Of a stretch of DNA of 64,000 nt, positions 34,101-42,129 are shown in pieces. Under the pieces are notes generated by a model, which worked only from the letters and a program-made list of their open reading frames with translations, was not told where the DNA came from and ran no database searches. Position numbers and translations under genes: made by a program. The DNA is from VXYL01 sp965203685 (GTDB lineage Bacteria > Pseudomonadota > Gammaproteobacteria > Pseudomonadales > Azotimanducaceae), in NCBI GenBank assembly GCA_965203685.1, contig OZ241908.1, positions 5,270,001 to 5,334,000 of the forward strand, read 5' to 3'. Position 1 is the stretch's first letter. Every line of letters begins with the position of its first letter.

Positions 34101-34237
34101 GGCGGGCCGTCGTAGAAGATGTAGGGGGCCTCGTTGTCCGCGTTCTCGATGGAGCGGCGGAACACGTCGTGCTCCTCCCAGTGCCGGAGCATGCTGTGCT
34201 CCATCGCAACGAACGAGAACGCTCCGGGCGTCGACAT
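31112..34237 (-). CDS. ileS: isoleucyl-tRNA synthetase, type 2, with HHGN motif
   Basis: 1041-residue class I synthetase for tRNA-Ile. The length and the segments DGPPFATGLPHHGN (residues 43-56) and RRFGWDCHGLPIEQEID near 78 identify the type 2 (eukaryote-like) IleRS, a class associated with resistance to mupirocin. The HxGH signature reads H53-H-G-N56. Editing domain TTTPWTLPSNLAV near 222 and KKMSKSLRNY near 597 are intact. I chose the ATG at 34237 because AGGAG precedes it; the frame is open to 34456. The usual ribF-ileS-lspA neighbours are missing, which supports horizontal acquisition. The island begins 249 bp upstream. Confidence 0.95.
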   Translation of the reverse strand: MSTPGAFSFVAMEHSMLRHWEEHDVFRRSIENADNEAPYIFYDGPPFATGLPHHGNLVGSVLKDIVPRYWTMKGYRVERRFGWDCHGLPIEQEIDRTLGMSAAETVAKIGVAGYNAECRAIVERYVAEWRKTITRLGRWVDFDNDYKTMDAWYMESVWWVVKQLWDKGLIYKGFKVMPVSTALETVLANFEAGQNYMDVQDPAITVLFELEDEDAALAAWTTTPWTLPSNLAVCVGADIDYVRVSDSDAKRSFYLAEARLDAYRKKHPALTVEARVKGSELVGRRYRPLFDYFEAEAERGAFVVVADDYVTTDEGTGLVHQAPAFGEDDHRVLRKAGIEAFVCPVTMAGEFTAEVRDFAGRFVKEADADIIRQLNDAGTLYERDVIVHSYPHCYRTDAPLIYRAVPSWFVRVTDFVDDLQATNEEVRWVPEHIKHGRFGNWIENAIDWAISRNRVWGTPLPIWINDVTGNARCIGSRDELEQMTGVRVDDLHREHVDPLTFTLDCEDGVYRRVEEVLDCWFESGSMPYAQLHYPFENRDLFEAGFPAQYIAEGLDQTRGWFYTLMVLATALFRKPAFRNVIVNGMVLAEDGKKMSKSLRNYTPPDELMESYGADALRLYLINSGLVRAEEQRFADAGVRDMVRRALLPWYNAYSFLATYASIDGWTPAMSDVPVENILDRWIISRLQTLKESINVEMERYRLYNVVPKLFSFINDLTNTYIRLNRARFWGEGMTPDKAAAYATLHTAVNELSVAMAPFAPFLAEHIYQSLAQLVGSGEPDPVSVHLCQYPEADDDLANALLEEAVSRMQQVIELGRRKREDVKINLRTPLRRLTIVHRDAELLAEIGTLEDYVKAELNVKDVRYDTDESKYIALVAKPNFPVLGKRLGKRMRAFQASIGALDAAAIEAFQETGRIVIDDETFDEAEIEVLREAKAGTNAISNRYVSIDLDIDLDDELVREGWAREFVNRIQRARKDRGFDVSDRIRVRYRGDPELSSAIEAHREYIARETLATDFGRGDTDAVVVDAVIDGKGVAFTLDVV

Positions 34238-34340
34238 GGGGAACGGCTCCTGGCAGGCGGTCGCTTGGCGGCGGCATTTTAACGGGATGGGCGAGACTCG
34301 TCCGGCCAGCATTCGGCAGCCAGTGGACCACCCCCGAGGT

Positions 34341-34362
34341 ACGCGAGCCCCGGGGCTCGCGT
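34341..34362. repeat. 22-bp perfect palindrome upstream of ileS
   Basis: ACGCGAGCCCC followed directly by GGGGCTCGCGT. It lies about 105 bp upstream of the ileS start and 125 bp downstream of the phosphoribosyltransferase gene, so it could end the island transcript or be a relative of the GGTACGCG repeat family (it is preceded by GGT). Confidence 0.6.
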
Positions 34363-34486
34363 TGCACATCCGCGATCCGCCGCGACTCCCCCGATCGCCG
34401 CCGACCAACAACTCCCGCCGTCCGTTCCCGGAAAGCGTTGTCGGACACCCGGACACACCCGTTCCTGCTACGATGTGCCAAGCTAC

Positions 34487-35419
34487 CTACCACCGTCCAC
34501 GGATGATCGCCATTCGGTGAAGGAACGCCGGCCTTGAGCAAGACAGCCCCCCGCAAGGATGCCGCCGCGCCAGGCCGCGCGCATGAGCACGGTTCATGAC
34601 GTCGTCCACCAACATCGCCGTTCGTCCGCGGACGTCTGCCGCCTTCTTCTCGTTGAAACCGTATTGCGATGCCAGTTCCGTCCTCCCTACGTCCCGGGAC
34701 CGTTCGGAGCCTTCCTTCCGCCGCAGCAGATCCGCGCGCACCGGAATCCCGAGGCGCCAGCCGAGGTGTTTGGCGATCTCGGCGACAATGTCGATGCCCC
34801 GCTCGGCCGTTCTGCGCGCCGCCGCCGGCACCGGTACCACATAGTCCACCTCGGCGAGCCACGCTTTGCACAAGGGCGTTGCCCGCACATGCTCAGCAAG
34901 GATTCGCCCGAAAAACGCCGGCAGCACCGGATCGCCGCCCTTGAACCGCCGGATCAGCCTGGACCATTGATCGCCGCGGTTCCGGTCTCCCGCCCAGCGG
35001 TACACCCCAACGCTCGATATCTCGTCGATCCCTTCGACCTCGACCCGTCGTTTGGCCCGCGTCAGGCCGTACCGCTCGAGAAACTCCTCCCGCAGTTCGA
35101 CCAGTTTCGGCGACCTCTCGAACCGCTCGGCGACCACCTTGTCGAAGCCGCTGATCTCCCGATGCGTGTCCCCGCGGACCGCCGTCGCCCGCTGCCGCAC
35201 CAGCGACATCAGCCGGGCCGGGACTCCGGAGAACTGCCGCGCCTTCCCCAAGTCCGCGGTCGCCTGCGCCGCATTCCCGTTCATCTGCTGGTGCAACGCA
35301 CGCCGGTAGAACGCGTAGGCCAGGACGGCGCCGTGCTCCGACAACTCCCCTGGCTGCATGCGGGACTGGTCGAACATGCCGGCCGCGTCCACGTACCTTC
35401 CCTTCCGCGAGCGATCCAC
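34487..35419 (-). CDS. ComF-like phosphoribosyltransferase-fold protein with damaged PRPP loop
   Basis: 310-residue frame. The N-terminal half (about 1-90) is helical and TPR-like and I do not recognise it. The C-terminal half resembles ComF/PRTase proteins: VDYVVPVPAAARRTAERGID (about 205-224), LLRRKEGSERSR near 245, NEKKAADVRGRTAMLVDDV near 267. After LVDDV the family PRPP loop (TTGAT) should follow but MNRAHARG is found; in the +1 frame the DNA reads MRAAWRGGILAGGCLAQG, closer to what is expected, so small deletions probably shifted the frame. Start is GTG and uncertain. Last gene of the minus-strand island cluster. Probably inactive as an enzyme. Confidence 0.55.
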   Translation of the reverse strand: MDRSRKGRYVDAAGMFDQSRMQPGELSEHGAVLAYAFYRRALHQQMNGNAAQATADLGKARQFSGVPARLMSLVRQRATAVRGDTHREISGFDKVVAERFERSPKLVELREEFLERYGLTRAKRRVEVEGIDEISSVGVYRWAGDRNRGDQWSRLIRRFKGGDPVLPAFFGRILAEHVRATPLCKAWLAEVDYVVPVPAAARRTAERGIDIVAEIAKHLGWRLGIPVRADLLRRKEGSERSRDVGRTELASQYGFNEKKAADVRGRTAMLVDDVMNRAHARGLARRHPCGGLSCSRPAFLHRMAIIRGRW

Positions 35420-35515
35420 TGCTCCATCAAGCAGACCGGCCCTGAGCTGGGTTCCAAGATTCGTAAGCCCTCAGCGCATTTCCGTCCCTCCGCCTCCTCC
35501 CGGTCACCGACCAGG

Positions 35516-38215
35516 CTAAAGGCTTGCCATAGACCGCAGGCGACGGAACTCGGTCCGCTCGGCCAAGTCCCCCCTCACAGTGCGAATCCGCTCCAACGCG
35601 TCGCGCAGCTCGAACGGCACCACCGAACCCGGCGACGTTCCCACCGTCCGATCCAGCAGCCGCAACAGTGCCAGGGCCTTTCGCTCGTCGTCCACGACAT
35701 GCAGCTTCGGCACCCCGTCCCCGTCGTTCCCGTAGAGACCGTAGTCGGTCAACGAGTGGCAAGCGAACGGAACCAGAAACCGCTCGATGGCCTCCACGGC
35801 GTCCGCGAACGCCCTTCCCACACGCGCCGGCAGCTTCGCGAACGCCCGGCTTGCGCCCCGGCTCGCCAGTGTCCTTTCGAGTGGCCAGACATCCCGAAGG
35901 AAGGGTGCCGCTGCCCGTTCGTACACGTCGGCGCTCGAATAAGGCCCCCTCGACACCTCGCGTACGAACCGCACGACGGTATCGGCAGCTTCGCCCCTGA
36001 TCTCGTCGTCGACTGTTCGCAACACCTGCTGAACTCGCGCCGCGTCGACCGCGGGTTCGCGGTTCTCCAGCAATGCGAAGAGCGATTCCACCACGAGGCT
36101 GAACACCAGACTCGTCCGCGTGCGGTGTCCGAGATCGGGGTTCGCGGCCTCCCGAGCCACCTCCTCGCCGATCATCCGCAGCGCCTTCTCCCTCAGGTTC
36201 GCCCCCGCAACCGCCCGCCACAGCGCCAGCCGCCCCGCCTCGTCCGAGTACAGCGGGGCGATCAGATTGCCCTCGGCCCAAGACCTGTCGGCTTGGAGGA
36301 AGTACCCCAGCTCGCCGAGCAAGCGATGCCGCACGATCAGCAACGCTTGACCATCGCAAGCCACGAGCGCATCCCGCATCTTCCCCAGCGCGCTGTCTTC
36401 GAAGGGATTGGGATCCCCTTGCTTCACTTCGTCGGGACACGCGCCCAGGAAGACGTCGATCAGCGAAGCTACCGGCGTGCTGCGGGCGTCGCCGTCGCCG
36501 GGCTCCTTCTCGTCGCCGCCCACTTCCTCGACCGTCACGTTCAACCGTCCCGCGTCCTCTGGCTGGTAGATGGCGTTGGTCGCCTCGACCGCACCTGGCC
36601 ACGCCTTGAGCCATACGTTCGCCCACGCCCCAATCTTTGCGATCGTCCTGCACCACCGCCCCATCCACTCCGACACCCCCCCGGCCGCCTCCGCGACGTC
36701 CGCGTCGGACAACGCCGTCAGTACTTCCAGCATGGCTGCAGCATCCTTCGCGTCCCCCACCGGATCTTCCGCCGACCTATGGAACCGCCACAGCCAGACC
36801 CGCAGCTTCGGATATACGGCTGCTCCCCCGGACGACTCCGCGAGGTGCCTGACCACTGCGGACATCTGCTCGGAGCCCCCCAGCCATACGCGCCCTTCGC
36901 GGGCTTGTGCGGAGTCCTCAGGTTCCGACAGCATCCGCTCGAGCGCCCTCAGCAGTGCATCGCCGCGCATCCCCTCGAAAGCTGGATCCGGGTCGACCGA
37001 TGGGGCCGCGACGATCCGGATCCCTTTCCCGAGAAAGCCCGCCTCCAAGTCCATAGTCCGCAGATCCTCGAAGCGGGCCAACTGCTCGTCCAGCCACGCC
37101 TGTTCGCGTCCCGGCAGCACGCCTCCGCAGACCACGATCCGCTTCAGTTCCCGCGCCCCCCAGTAGTCCCGGGCTTTGTCCACCTGCTTCAAGTCCCCGC
37201 GCCGACGCCACATGTTCCTAGGCGGGCGGCGGCGGAGCCGCTTCGCGACATCGCGGCGGGCCGACGAATCCAACTCCGCGTAGCGTCGCGCCCGCAGGAG
37301 AGCGATTTCCGGATGGAGGTGAATGTCCCAGAACCGCGTGTCGTCGACGCCCGCCAGGAACTTCGTCACGTCGGCCGCGGCCACGATATCTTTCCGCTGG
37401 GCCAACGCGGCCCACAGGCGTAAGTCCACTGTCGTACCGGACGCCCGCCAGGCGAGCAGCAACGGCGCCAACTTCCCCGGTGCGACTTCCGCTAGCCGCA
37501 AGGCCGTGGCGCACAGCAGCTTCGTGACGGGCGCGATCCCCCGATGGACGAAGTCCGCGTCCTCATTGCCTTCTCGGTGGCTTCCTTCGTGCACACGGCT
37601 CAGCGAACCCAGCCGCCACAACTGGTCGTCGCCGTCCCAGCCGACGCTCCGCCCGAGCGCCAAGCCCCGGCGAAGTGCGGCATCCAAAGCGCTGGCCAGC
37701 TCCCAGAGGAAGTCCCCGTCGGTCACGGTCGGCAGCCCCAGCTCTGAGGCCTGCACCACATGGCCGCTGGTCACGGACGCCCGTACGAGATCGGTGAACT
37801 TCTTGGGCCGTCCCCGCTTCCTCCCGGACCACCAGGTCGCCGGCTCCACCTCCAGCCTCGGTTCCACGAGCTTAACGATCGACTCCGTCAACTCGCGCAA
37901 GCGCTGTCCCGACTCCACACGCTTGCAGATCGAGTAGGCCGCCGCGCCGCCTTCGTAGGTCTCGCCAGACGACGTGGACCAGCTCGTCTCTAGCAGGCTC
38001 CAGCCCGTGCGCCACGGCTCCTCGAGCGGTGTTTGCCTATCCTCCAGTTCCTGCAGTACGTGAACCACCGCCCGCCGTTCCGCCTCGCATCGCGCAGGAA
38101 GCGCCAATGCCCAATCCAGCGTCGCCCTTTCGCAAAGCCTGTCGGAGACGAAGTCCGCCGTCATCCAGAACACTTGCTCGTCCGGCGCGCTCAGACCTCT
38201 CCAGAGCATCTTCAC
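35516..38215 (-). CDS. large helical protein coupled to SIR2, unknown function
   Basis: 899-residue soluble protein, predominantly helical and Leu/Ala/Arg/Glu-rich, with no P-loop, nuclease motif, signal peptide or membrane segment that I can see. A basic patch WWSGRKRGRPKKFTDLVRA lies at about residues 127-145 and RRRPPRNMWRRRGDL near 336. The C-terminal ~200 residues have a repetitive helical pattern that could belong to the DUF4020 region found fused to SIR2 domains, but this is from memory and untested. The start overlaps the sir2 stop by 4 bp (ATGA), so the proteins are made together and probably form a complex. Role may be sensing or scaffold. Coding status is secure from its length and the overlap. 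Confidence 0.7.
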   Translation of the reverse strand: MKMLWRGLSAPDEQVFWMTADFVSDRLCERATLDWALALPARCEAERRAVVHVLQELEDRQTPLEEPWRTGWSLLETSWSTSSGETYEGGAAAYSICKRVESGQRLRELTESIVKLVEPRLEVEPATWWSGRKRGRPKKFTDLVRASVTSGHVVQASELGLPTVTDGDFLWELASALDAALRRGLALGRSVGWDGDDQLWRLGSLSRVHEGSHREGNEDADFVHRGIAPVTKLLCATALRLAEVAPGKLAPLLLAWRASGTTVDLRLWAALAQRKDIVAAADVTKFLAGVDDTRFWDIHLHPEIALLRARRYAELDSSARRDVAKRLRRRPPRNMWRRRGDLKQVDKARDYWGARELKRIVVCGGVLPGREQAWLDEQLARFEDLRTMDLEAGFLGKGIRIVAAPSVDPDPAFEGMRGDALLRALERMLSEPEDSAQAREGRVWLGGSEQMSAVVRHLAESSGGAAVYPKLRVWLWRFHRSAEDPVGDAKDAAAMLEVLTALSDADVAEAAGGVSEWMGRWCRTIAKIGAWANVWLKAWPGAVEATNAIYQPEDAGRLNVTVEEVGGDEKEPGDGDARSTPVASLIDVFLGACPDEVKQGDPNPFEDSALGKMRDALVACDGQALLIVRHRLLGELGYFLQADRSWAEGNLIAPLYSDEAGRLALWRAVAGANLREKALRMIGEEVAREAANPDLGHRTRTSLVFSLVVESLFALLENREPAVDAARVQQVLRTVDDEIRGEAADTVVRFVREVSRGPYSSADVYERAAAPFLRDVWPLERTLASRGASRAFAKLPARVGRAFADAVEAIERFLVPFACHSLTDYGLYGNDGDGVPKLHVVDDERKALALLRLLDRTVGTSPGSVVPFELRDALERIRTVRGDLAERTEFRRLRSMASL

Positions 38216-39462
38216 GATGCCACCTCATCATCCCGACGTTCCCGCGCTACGCGTGCCGCCGCGTCGAGCCACCCCATGTCGGCCTTCGCACCGCTCGCCA
38301 CGCCGACCAGACGAGCCCGTTCGGTCGAGTTGCTTCGGCGCAGCAGATGATCAAACAGCTCCCGATCGGCGTCGGTCGCATCGGCGCGGCGACGGCGAAC
38401 GATCCGCCTTACTTCCTGATCCGGAACCGACGCCTTCCCGTTGATCGCAGACAGCCGGGCCCAACGCTCCAGCACGGCTCGAAGCTGCTCGTGCCCGTTC
38501 ACGGAGTCGTAGTGGATCGGGGTGATGCCGCGCCCGCGCCAGTCCGCCAACGAAGCTGGATCCCGTTCCTCCGCACCAACGAAGCTGAAGCGCTCCTTGA
38601 TGTCGCTGAAGCGCGCGTCGTCCGCCGCGACCGCGTTCAGGAGATATCTCATGGGCGGATCGTTCGCGCTGTAGCCCACCAGCACTAGGTGGTAAAGCCG
38701 TGCCGCGTCGTAGATCAGGTCGGGCACGACCCGCCGACGCAGGTAGAACTCGCCGAAGTCCTGTTCCGACAGCACGAGTTCCGAGACCCGCGCCGCGTCC
38801 TTCGATAGCGCACCGTGCAAATGCAGCACGCCCGCATACCCTGGTCGCGTCGATGGCCGGGGAATGCCGGCCAACGCATACGTTTTCGGTCGACGGCCCA
38901 TCCTGCCCGCCGCATCTTCCAGCAACAGATCGAAATTCGTCGTCACGACCACCGGCCCCGTGCCGCGATCCGCCAGCCGCACGATGGCCCGGTGTATGGG
39001 TGCCGGCTTCGGCGGCACCCCCGTCCCGCACGCGGATATCGGATGGACACGCGTGAGCACCTCTCGCACCGCCTGCCGAACCGCCCCGTCGCCCGACTCG
39101 CCAGTGCGGGCACCGTCCAGCCGACGTTCCAGCATGCCGAGAACGACGTCGTAGTCGCCGGCGACGAAGCGCCGCGCCTCGGCGACCTGATTGGGGTTCA
39201 GGCTCTCGCAGTTCGGTTCCCAAAGGTTGCAGGACCCCTTGGGAACATCCTTGATCGCCCCGTACACTGCCGGATCTAACGCCTCGTAGACCTTCATCGC
39301 CAATTCCCGAAACTCGGGCAGGCCCGAGGGCACCGAGACTCCCGCACCGCAGACGAAGAGCACTTCACGATTGCGGTGTGCCCGCAGAAGTCTCTCCGGA
39401 ATCTTAGGCAACCCCTCGCCGAGCGAAATCTCGCGGTCCTCGATGTCCGGTTCAGCAGGCAT
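38212..39462 (-). CDS. SIR2-family protein, probable NAD-hydrolysing effector
   Basis: 416-residue protein with a SIR2-like NAD-binding fold: FVCGAGVSVPSGLPEFREL (about residues 36-54), VVTTNFDLLLED near 172 (equivalent to the sirtuin TQNID), LHLHGALS near 213 with the candidate catalytic His216, and VGYSANDPPMRYLL near 262. Sirtuin zinc cysteines are not apparent. This is the type found in phage-defence proteins that deplete NAD. Residues beyond about 320 form a helical C-terminal region. It is the first of an overlapping pair with the 899-residue gene and lies 124 bp downstream of the Hsp70-like gene, all in one direction. Confidence 0.85.
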   Translation of the reverse strand: MPAEPDIEDREISLGEGLPKIPERLLRAHRNREVLFVCGAGVSVPSGLPEFRELAMKVYEALDPAVYGAIKDVPKGSCNLWEPNCESLNPNQVAEARRFVAGDYDVVLGMLERRLDGARTGESGDGAVRQAVREVLTRVHPISACGTGVPPKPAPIHRAIVRLADRGTGPVVVTTNFDLLLEDAAGRMGRRPKTYALAGIPRPSTRPGYAGVLHLHGALSKDAARVSELVLSEQDFGEFYLRRRVVPDLIYDAARLYHLVLVGYSANDPPMRYLLNAVAADDARFSDIKERFSFVGAEERDPASLADWRGRGITPIHYDSVNGHEQLRAVLERWARLSAINGKASVPDQEVRRIVRRRRADATDADRELFDHLLRRSNSTERARLVGVASGAKADMGWLDAAARVARERRDDEVAS

Positions 39463-39586
39463 GGGCCGTTACCCCAGGGTGTTCGACGCCCATCGCCGCG
39501 CTGTGCCAGCGTCTTGAGACGAGACCGGCGCAGCAGGCAAAGCTCAATCGACCGCTTCGGTATCGCACCCGCAGTGAAGCCATTAC

Positions 39587-41584
39587 TTAGCCCCCCTGCG
39601 CCCGTCGGTGTGCCCATGTCGTCAGCCCGGAAACGACGCTGCCGAAGTAGTCGCCGTCCACCAGTTTCAGATCGCCGAGCCGCATCTCCACAACCGACCG
39701 CAGCGACGGCGACTGCGCCATGCCCCCCGTGATGTAGACCTCGTCCGGTCGAGTGCCCGCTTGTCTGACCACATCGTCAACGACCGACATCAACCTGCGG
39801 TGCGTATCGGCCGCCAGCTTCTCGTAGTCGCCTCGACTCACCGGTGCATGCAGTCCGGATTCAATACGTTCGATCTTGAGTCGGGTCGTTCCGACTCGCG
39901 ACAGCTCGATCTTGGCCTGCTCGGCCTCCCAAAGGACGTATTCCCCGAGCCGTGCCTTCTGGACCTTCAGGAGGCGCTCAATGCACTTCCGCGATCGGGA
40001 CCTTTGGGCCAAGGCCAGCAACCTGCTCTCCGTCGACGCCGAATGGAAGTCGTCCCGCGTAGGCAGGTCCATCGAAAGCGCACTGTCGAAGTAGTAGCCG
40101 GGAAACGGCAGCCCGTCCTCCAGGTACGTCCCCTTGCCCAGCAGGGGTGCCACCGTTCCGCCGGCGAGCGCGACGTCCAGATCCTTGCCGCCCAGCCGGA
40201 TGCCTTCGGACCCCAGGATGTCCGACTTCCTGTCGGTGCGATCCCTGTGTGAAGGTCCGACGCGGATCATCGAGCAGTCGGTCGTTCCACCACCCACATC
40301 GAACACCAGAAGCGTCTTGTCCTCGTCAAGGGTCCGTTCATAGTCGAGAGCCGCCGCAATGGGCTCGAAGAGGAACTCCACGGCCTTGAAGCCGGCCGCG
40401 CTCGCGGCTTCGCGGAGAACCCGCTCCGCCTGTTCGTCGCCATCGGTACCCGCGGTGCCGCGAAAGCGCACCGGTCGCCCAATGACCGTAAGCCCCGTGT
40501 CCGAGAACCGCCGGGTAGCCACAGCCCGCATGTACGTCAGCATTCGCGCGATGACATCCACGAACACCGCCAGCTGTCGCTGCGGGACGTCGGCACCGAT
40601 GAAGCTCTTGGGCGACGCGACGAAGTTGCCCTCGGATCCATCGAGGTAATGCCGAACAGCTTCGTTTCCGAAGTACATCCCTGTCGCTTGCGCGAGACTT
40701 TCGTCGAGACCGCGCCGTGCAGCGGCTTCGACATCCCGCTGGAACGCCTCCCGCCTCAGGACAAGCGTTTGCTCCGCTTGCATCTCGCTGTCCGATTTGG
40801 AGAGCGACTCGACTTCCCTTCCCAAGACGTCGCGTGCCGTCTGCCGTGTTTCCACTTCGCGCGCCTGGCGGGCCAGCTGCTCGATGTCCCGCGGATCCCG
40901 CGCAGGCCTTCTGCCCTTGGCGTCGAGCAGCTGCCGTTCGTTGGCCCGCAGCGCGGCCTTGGCACGCTGCAGGTCCTGTTCGGCGCGCGCTAGGTTCGAC
41001 AGTGCGACACGTCGCGCAGTCGTCTGCTCGGCCAGGGCGCTTCGGACGCGTCGCCGCAATTCCTCCTCGTCGATCCGCGCAGCACCGCGCTCACGAGTCA
41101 GAAACAGGACGGACGGCATCCGTGCGGCATCATCTTCCAACGGCAGGAGAACGGGTTCGCCGTTCCACCAGGCACCCATGGAACAGTTCGATGTGCCGAA
41201 ATCTATGCCCACTGCCGGCGCTGCATCGGCGACCGGGGCGAATTTCGACTCGTCCACAACCTGTGGCCGGGCGGACCGTGCTGACGCCCGTCCCCCGCTT
41301 CGGCGACGGGAAGACCTCTTTCTTCGCGACGTCGTCAACCTCGCAGCCAGATCGGCCTTGCGCACTCCGCCGTCATCGAGCTCGAAATCCCGACATAGCT
41401 TCTTGAGCCGCTTGCGAGGCAATGTCTGCAGGGCGTCGGCCATGCGGTACATGCGTGAAGAATCCAACACTTGCACCAGGTCGTCCTTCCGGTGGCGGGC
41501 GGGCACGGCGAGACCGTAGCGGTCGATGAAACCGAGGAGTTCCGCTCGAGTCAGTCTGTCCAGCACGTCGCGCTTCAACGGCAT
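39587..41584 (-). CDS. Hsp70-like ATPase with SAP-like repeats and coiled-coil insert
   Basis: 665-residue protein. Two helix-extension-helix (SAP-like) units at about residues 9-40 (LTRAELLGFIDRYGLAV) and 55-85 (LPRKRLKKLCRDFELDDG) are followed by a basic linker with RRKRSSRRRSGG. A YegD-like Hsp70 nucleotide-binding domain then runs to the end: phosphate-1 VGIDFGTSNCSMG (125-137), connect motif EPIAAALDYE (407-416), phosphate-2 VFDVGGGTTDCS (427-438) and adenosine motif ITGGMAQSP (618-626). A charged coiled coil (about 170-290) is inserted. No Hsp70 substrate-binding domain is present. I took the ATG at 41584; the frame is open to 41686. Likely DNA/RNA-binding, ATP-switching sensor in the island. 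Confidence 0.8.
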   Translation of the reverse strand: MPLKRDVLDRLTRAELLGFIDRYGLAVPARHRKDDLVQVLDSSRMYRMADALQTLPRKRLKKLCRDFELDDGGVRKADLAARLTTSRRKRSSRRRSGGRASARSARPQVVDESKFAPVADAAPAVGIDFGTSNCSMGAWWNGEPVLLPLEDDAARMPSVLFLTRERGAARIDEEELRRRVRSALAEQTTARRVALSNLARAEQDLQRAKAALRANERQLLDAKGRRPARDPRDIEQLARQAREVETRQTARDVLGREVESLSKSDSEMQAEQTLVLRREAFQRDVEAAARRGLDESLAQATGMYFGNEAVRHYLDGSEGNFVASPKSFIGADVPQRQLAVFVDVIARMLTYMRAVATRRFSDTGLTVIGRPVRFRGTAGTDGDEQAERVLREAASAAGFKAVEFLFEPIAAALDYERTLDEDKTLLVFDVGGGTTDCSMIRVGPSHRDRTDRKSDILGSEGIRLGGKDLDVALAGGTVAPLLGKGTYLEDGLPFPGYYFDSALSMDLPTRDDFHSASTESRLLALAQRSRSRKCIERLLKVQKARLGEYVLWEAEQAKIELSRVGTTRLKIERIESGLHAPVSRGDYEKLAADTHRRLMSVVDDVVRQAGTRPDEVYITGGMAQSPSLRSVVEMRLGDLKLVDGDYFGSVVSGLTTWAHRRAQGG

Positions 41585-41726
41585 CTCGGGCTTCCCCCGC
41601 GACGCCGCGCTCGCGAGCAACAGCGGCACGACAGCATACAGTGTGGACAGGTGCCCGAAGCCAACCCGCCGGATTCCCTCAAACACGCGCCTTCTCCGAT
41701 CGCCTGACGTTCGGCTTCGCCGCTAC

Positions 41727-42032
41727 TCACGCTGCGGTGCTCCCCGAGTGTAGAGACGCCGCCCATCCCGAGTTTCCAGATGGGCGAACCGCGCACCGAC
41801 ACTGTGGCGGAATTCTTCCTCCGGATGGGTCAGCACGTAGGCGATGGTCTTCAAGCTTCTTCTTCACGGGTGACGTGATTGGTTTGCCGGGCGGGATCTT
41901 CTCGTCCAGCCATTCCTCAAGTACGCCCTCGTTCCTCAGAGGCGCGAGGGCGGTCTTCATGCACCGAAGATCCTCGCTGTCCTTGTGGCAATAGCTGTAG
42001 ACCAGCCGTACCGGCACGTTCGTAGTCGTCAT
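41727..42032 (-). pseudogene. truncated TIR-domain protein
   Basis: 101-codon frame starting MTTTNVPVRLVYSYCHKDSEDL after a strong AAAGGAG ribosome-binding site. The first 65 residues are a clear TIR domain (box 1 VYSYCHKD, LRNEGVLEEWLDEKIPPG in the BB-loop region, KKKLED). From about residue 66 the similarity stops: the frame continues with Pro/Gly/Arg-rich sequence, while the neighbouring frame (41854-41723) encodes 43 protein-like residues, LKTIAYVLTHPEEEF onward, ending in a stop. The catalytic Glu of TIR NADases would lie beyond the break. Best read as a deletion joining a TIR gene to the tail of another gene. Confidence 0.7.
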
Positions 42033-42129
42033 GTCATTCTCCTTTGTGTTCCTGTCAGCCCCGTTCGGGAGCGTCGCGCTTTGGCCGCCAGGCCAATCCA
42101 GGACAGCCTTGGCACGAAAAGCGCCACGA

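Noticed and set aside
32933..34282. 449-codon plus-strand open frame over ileS
   Set aside because: Lies wholly antisense to a clear IleRS with intact motifs.
34238..34456. N-terminal extension of IleRS to 1114 residues
   Set aside because: The 73 added residues are low quality and a strong AGGAG precedes the ATG at 34237.
34559..37423. 954-codon plus-strand open frame
   Set aside because: Antisense shadow of the 899-residue and PRTase genes; high GC keeps it open. Composition is Arg/Pro/His-rich with no domain.
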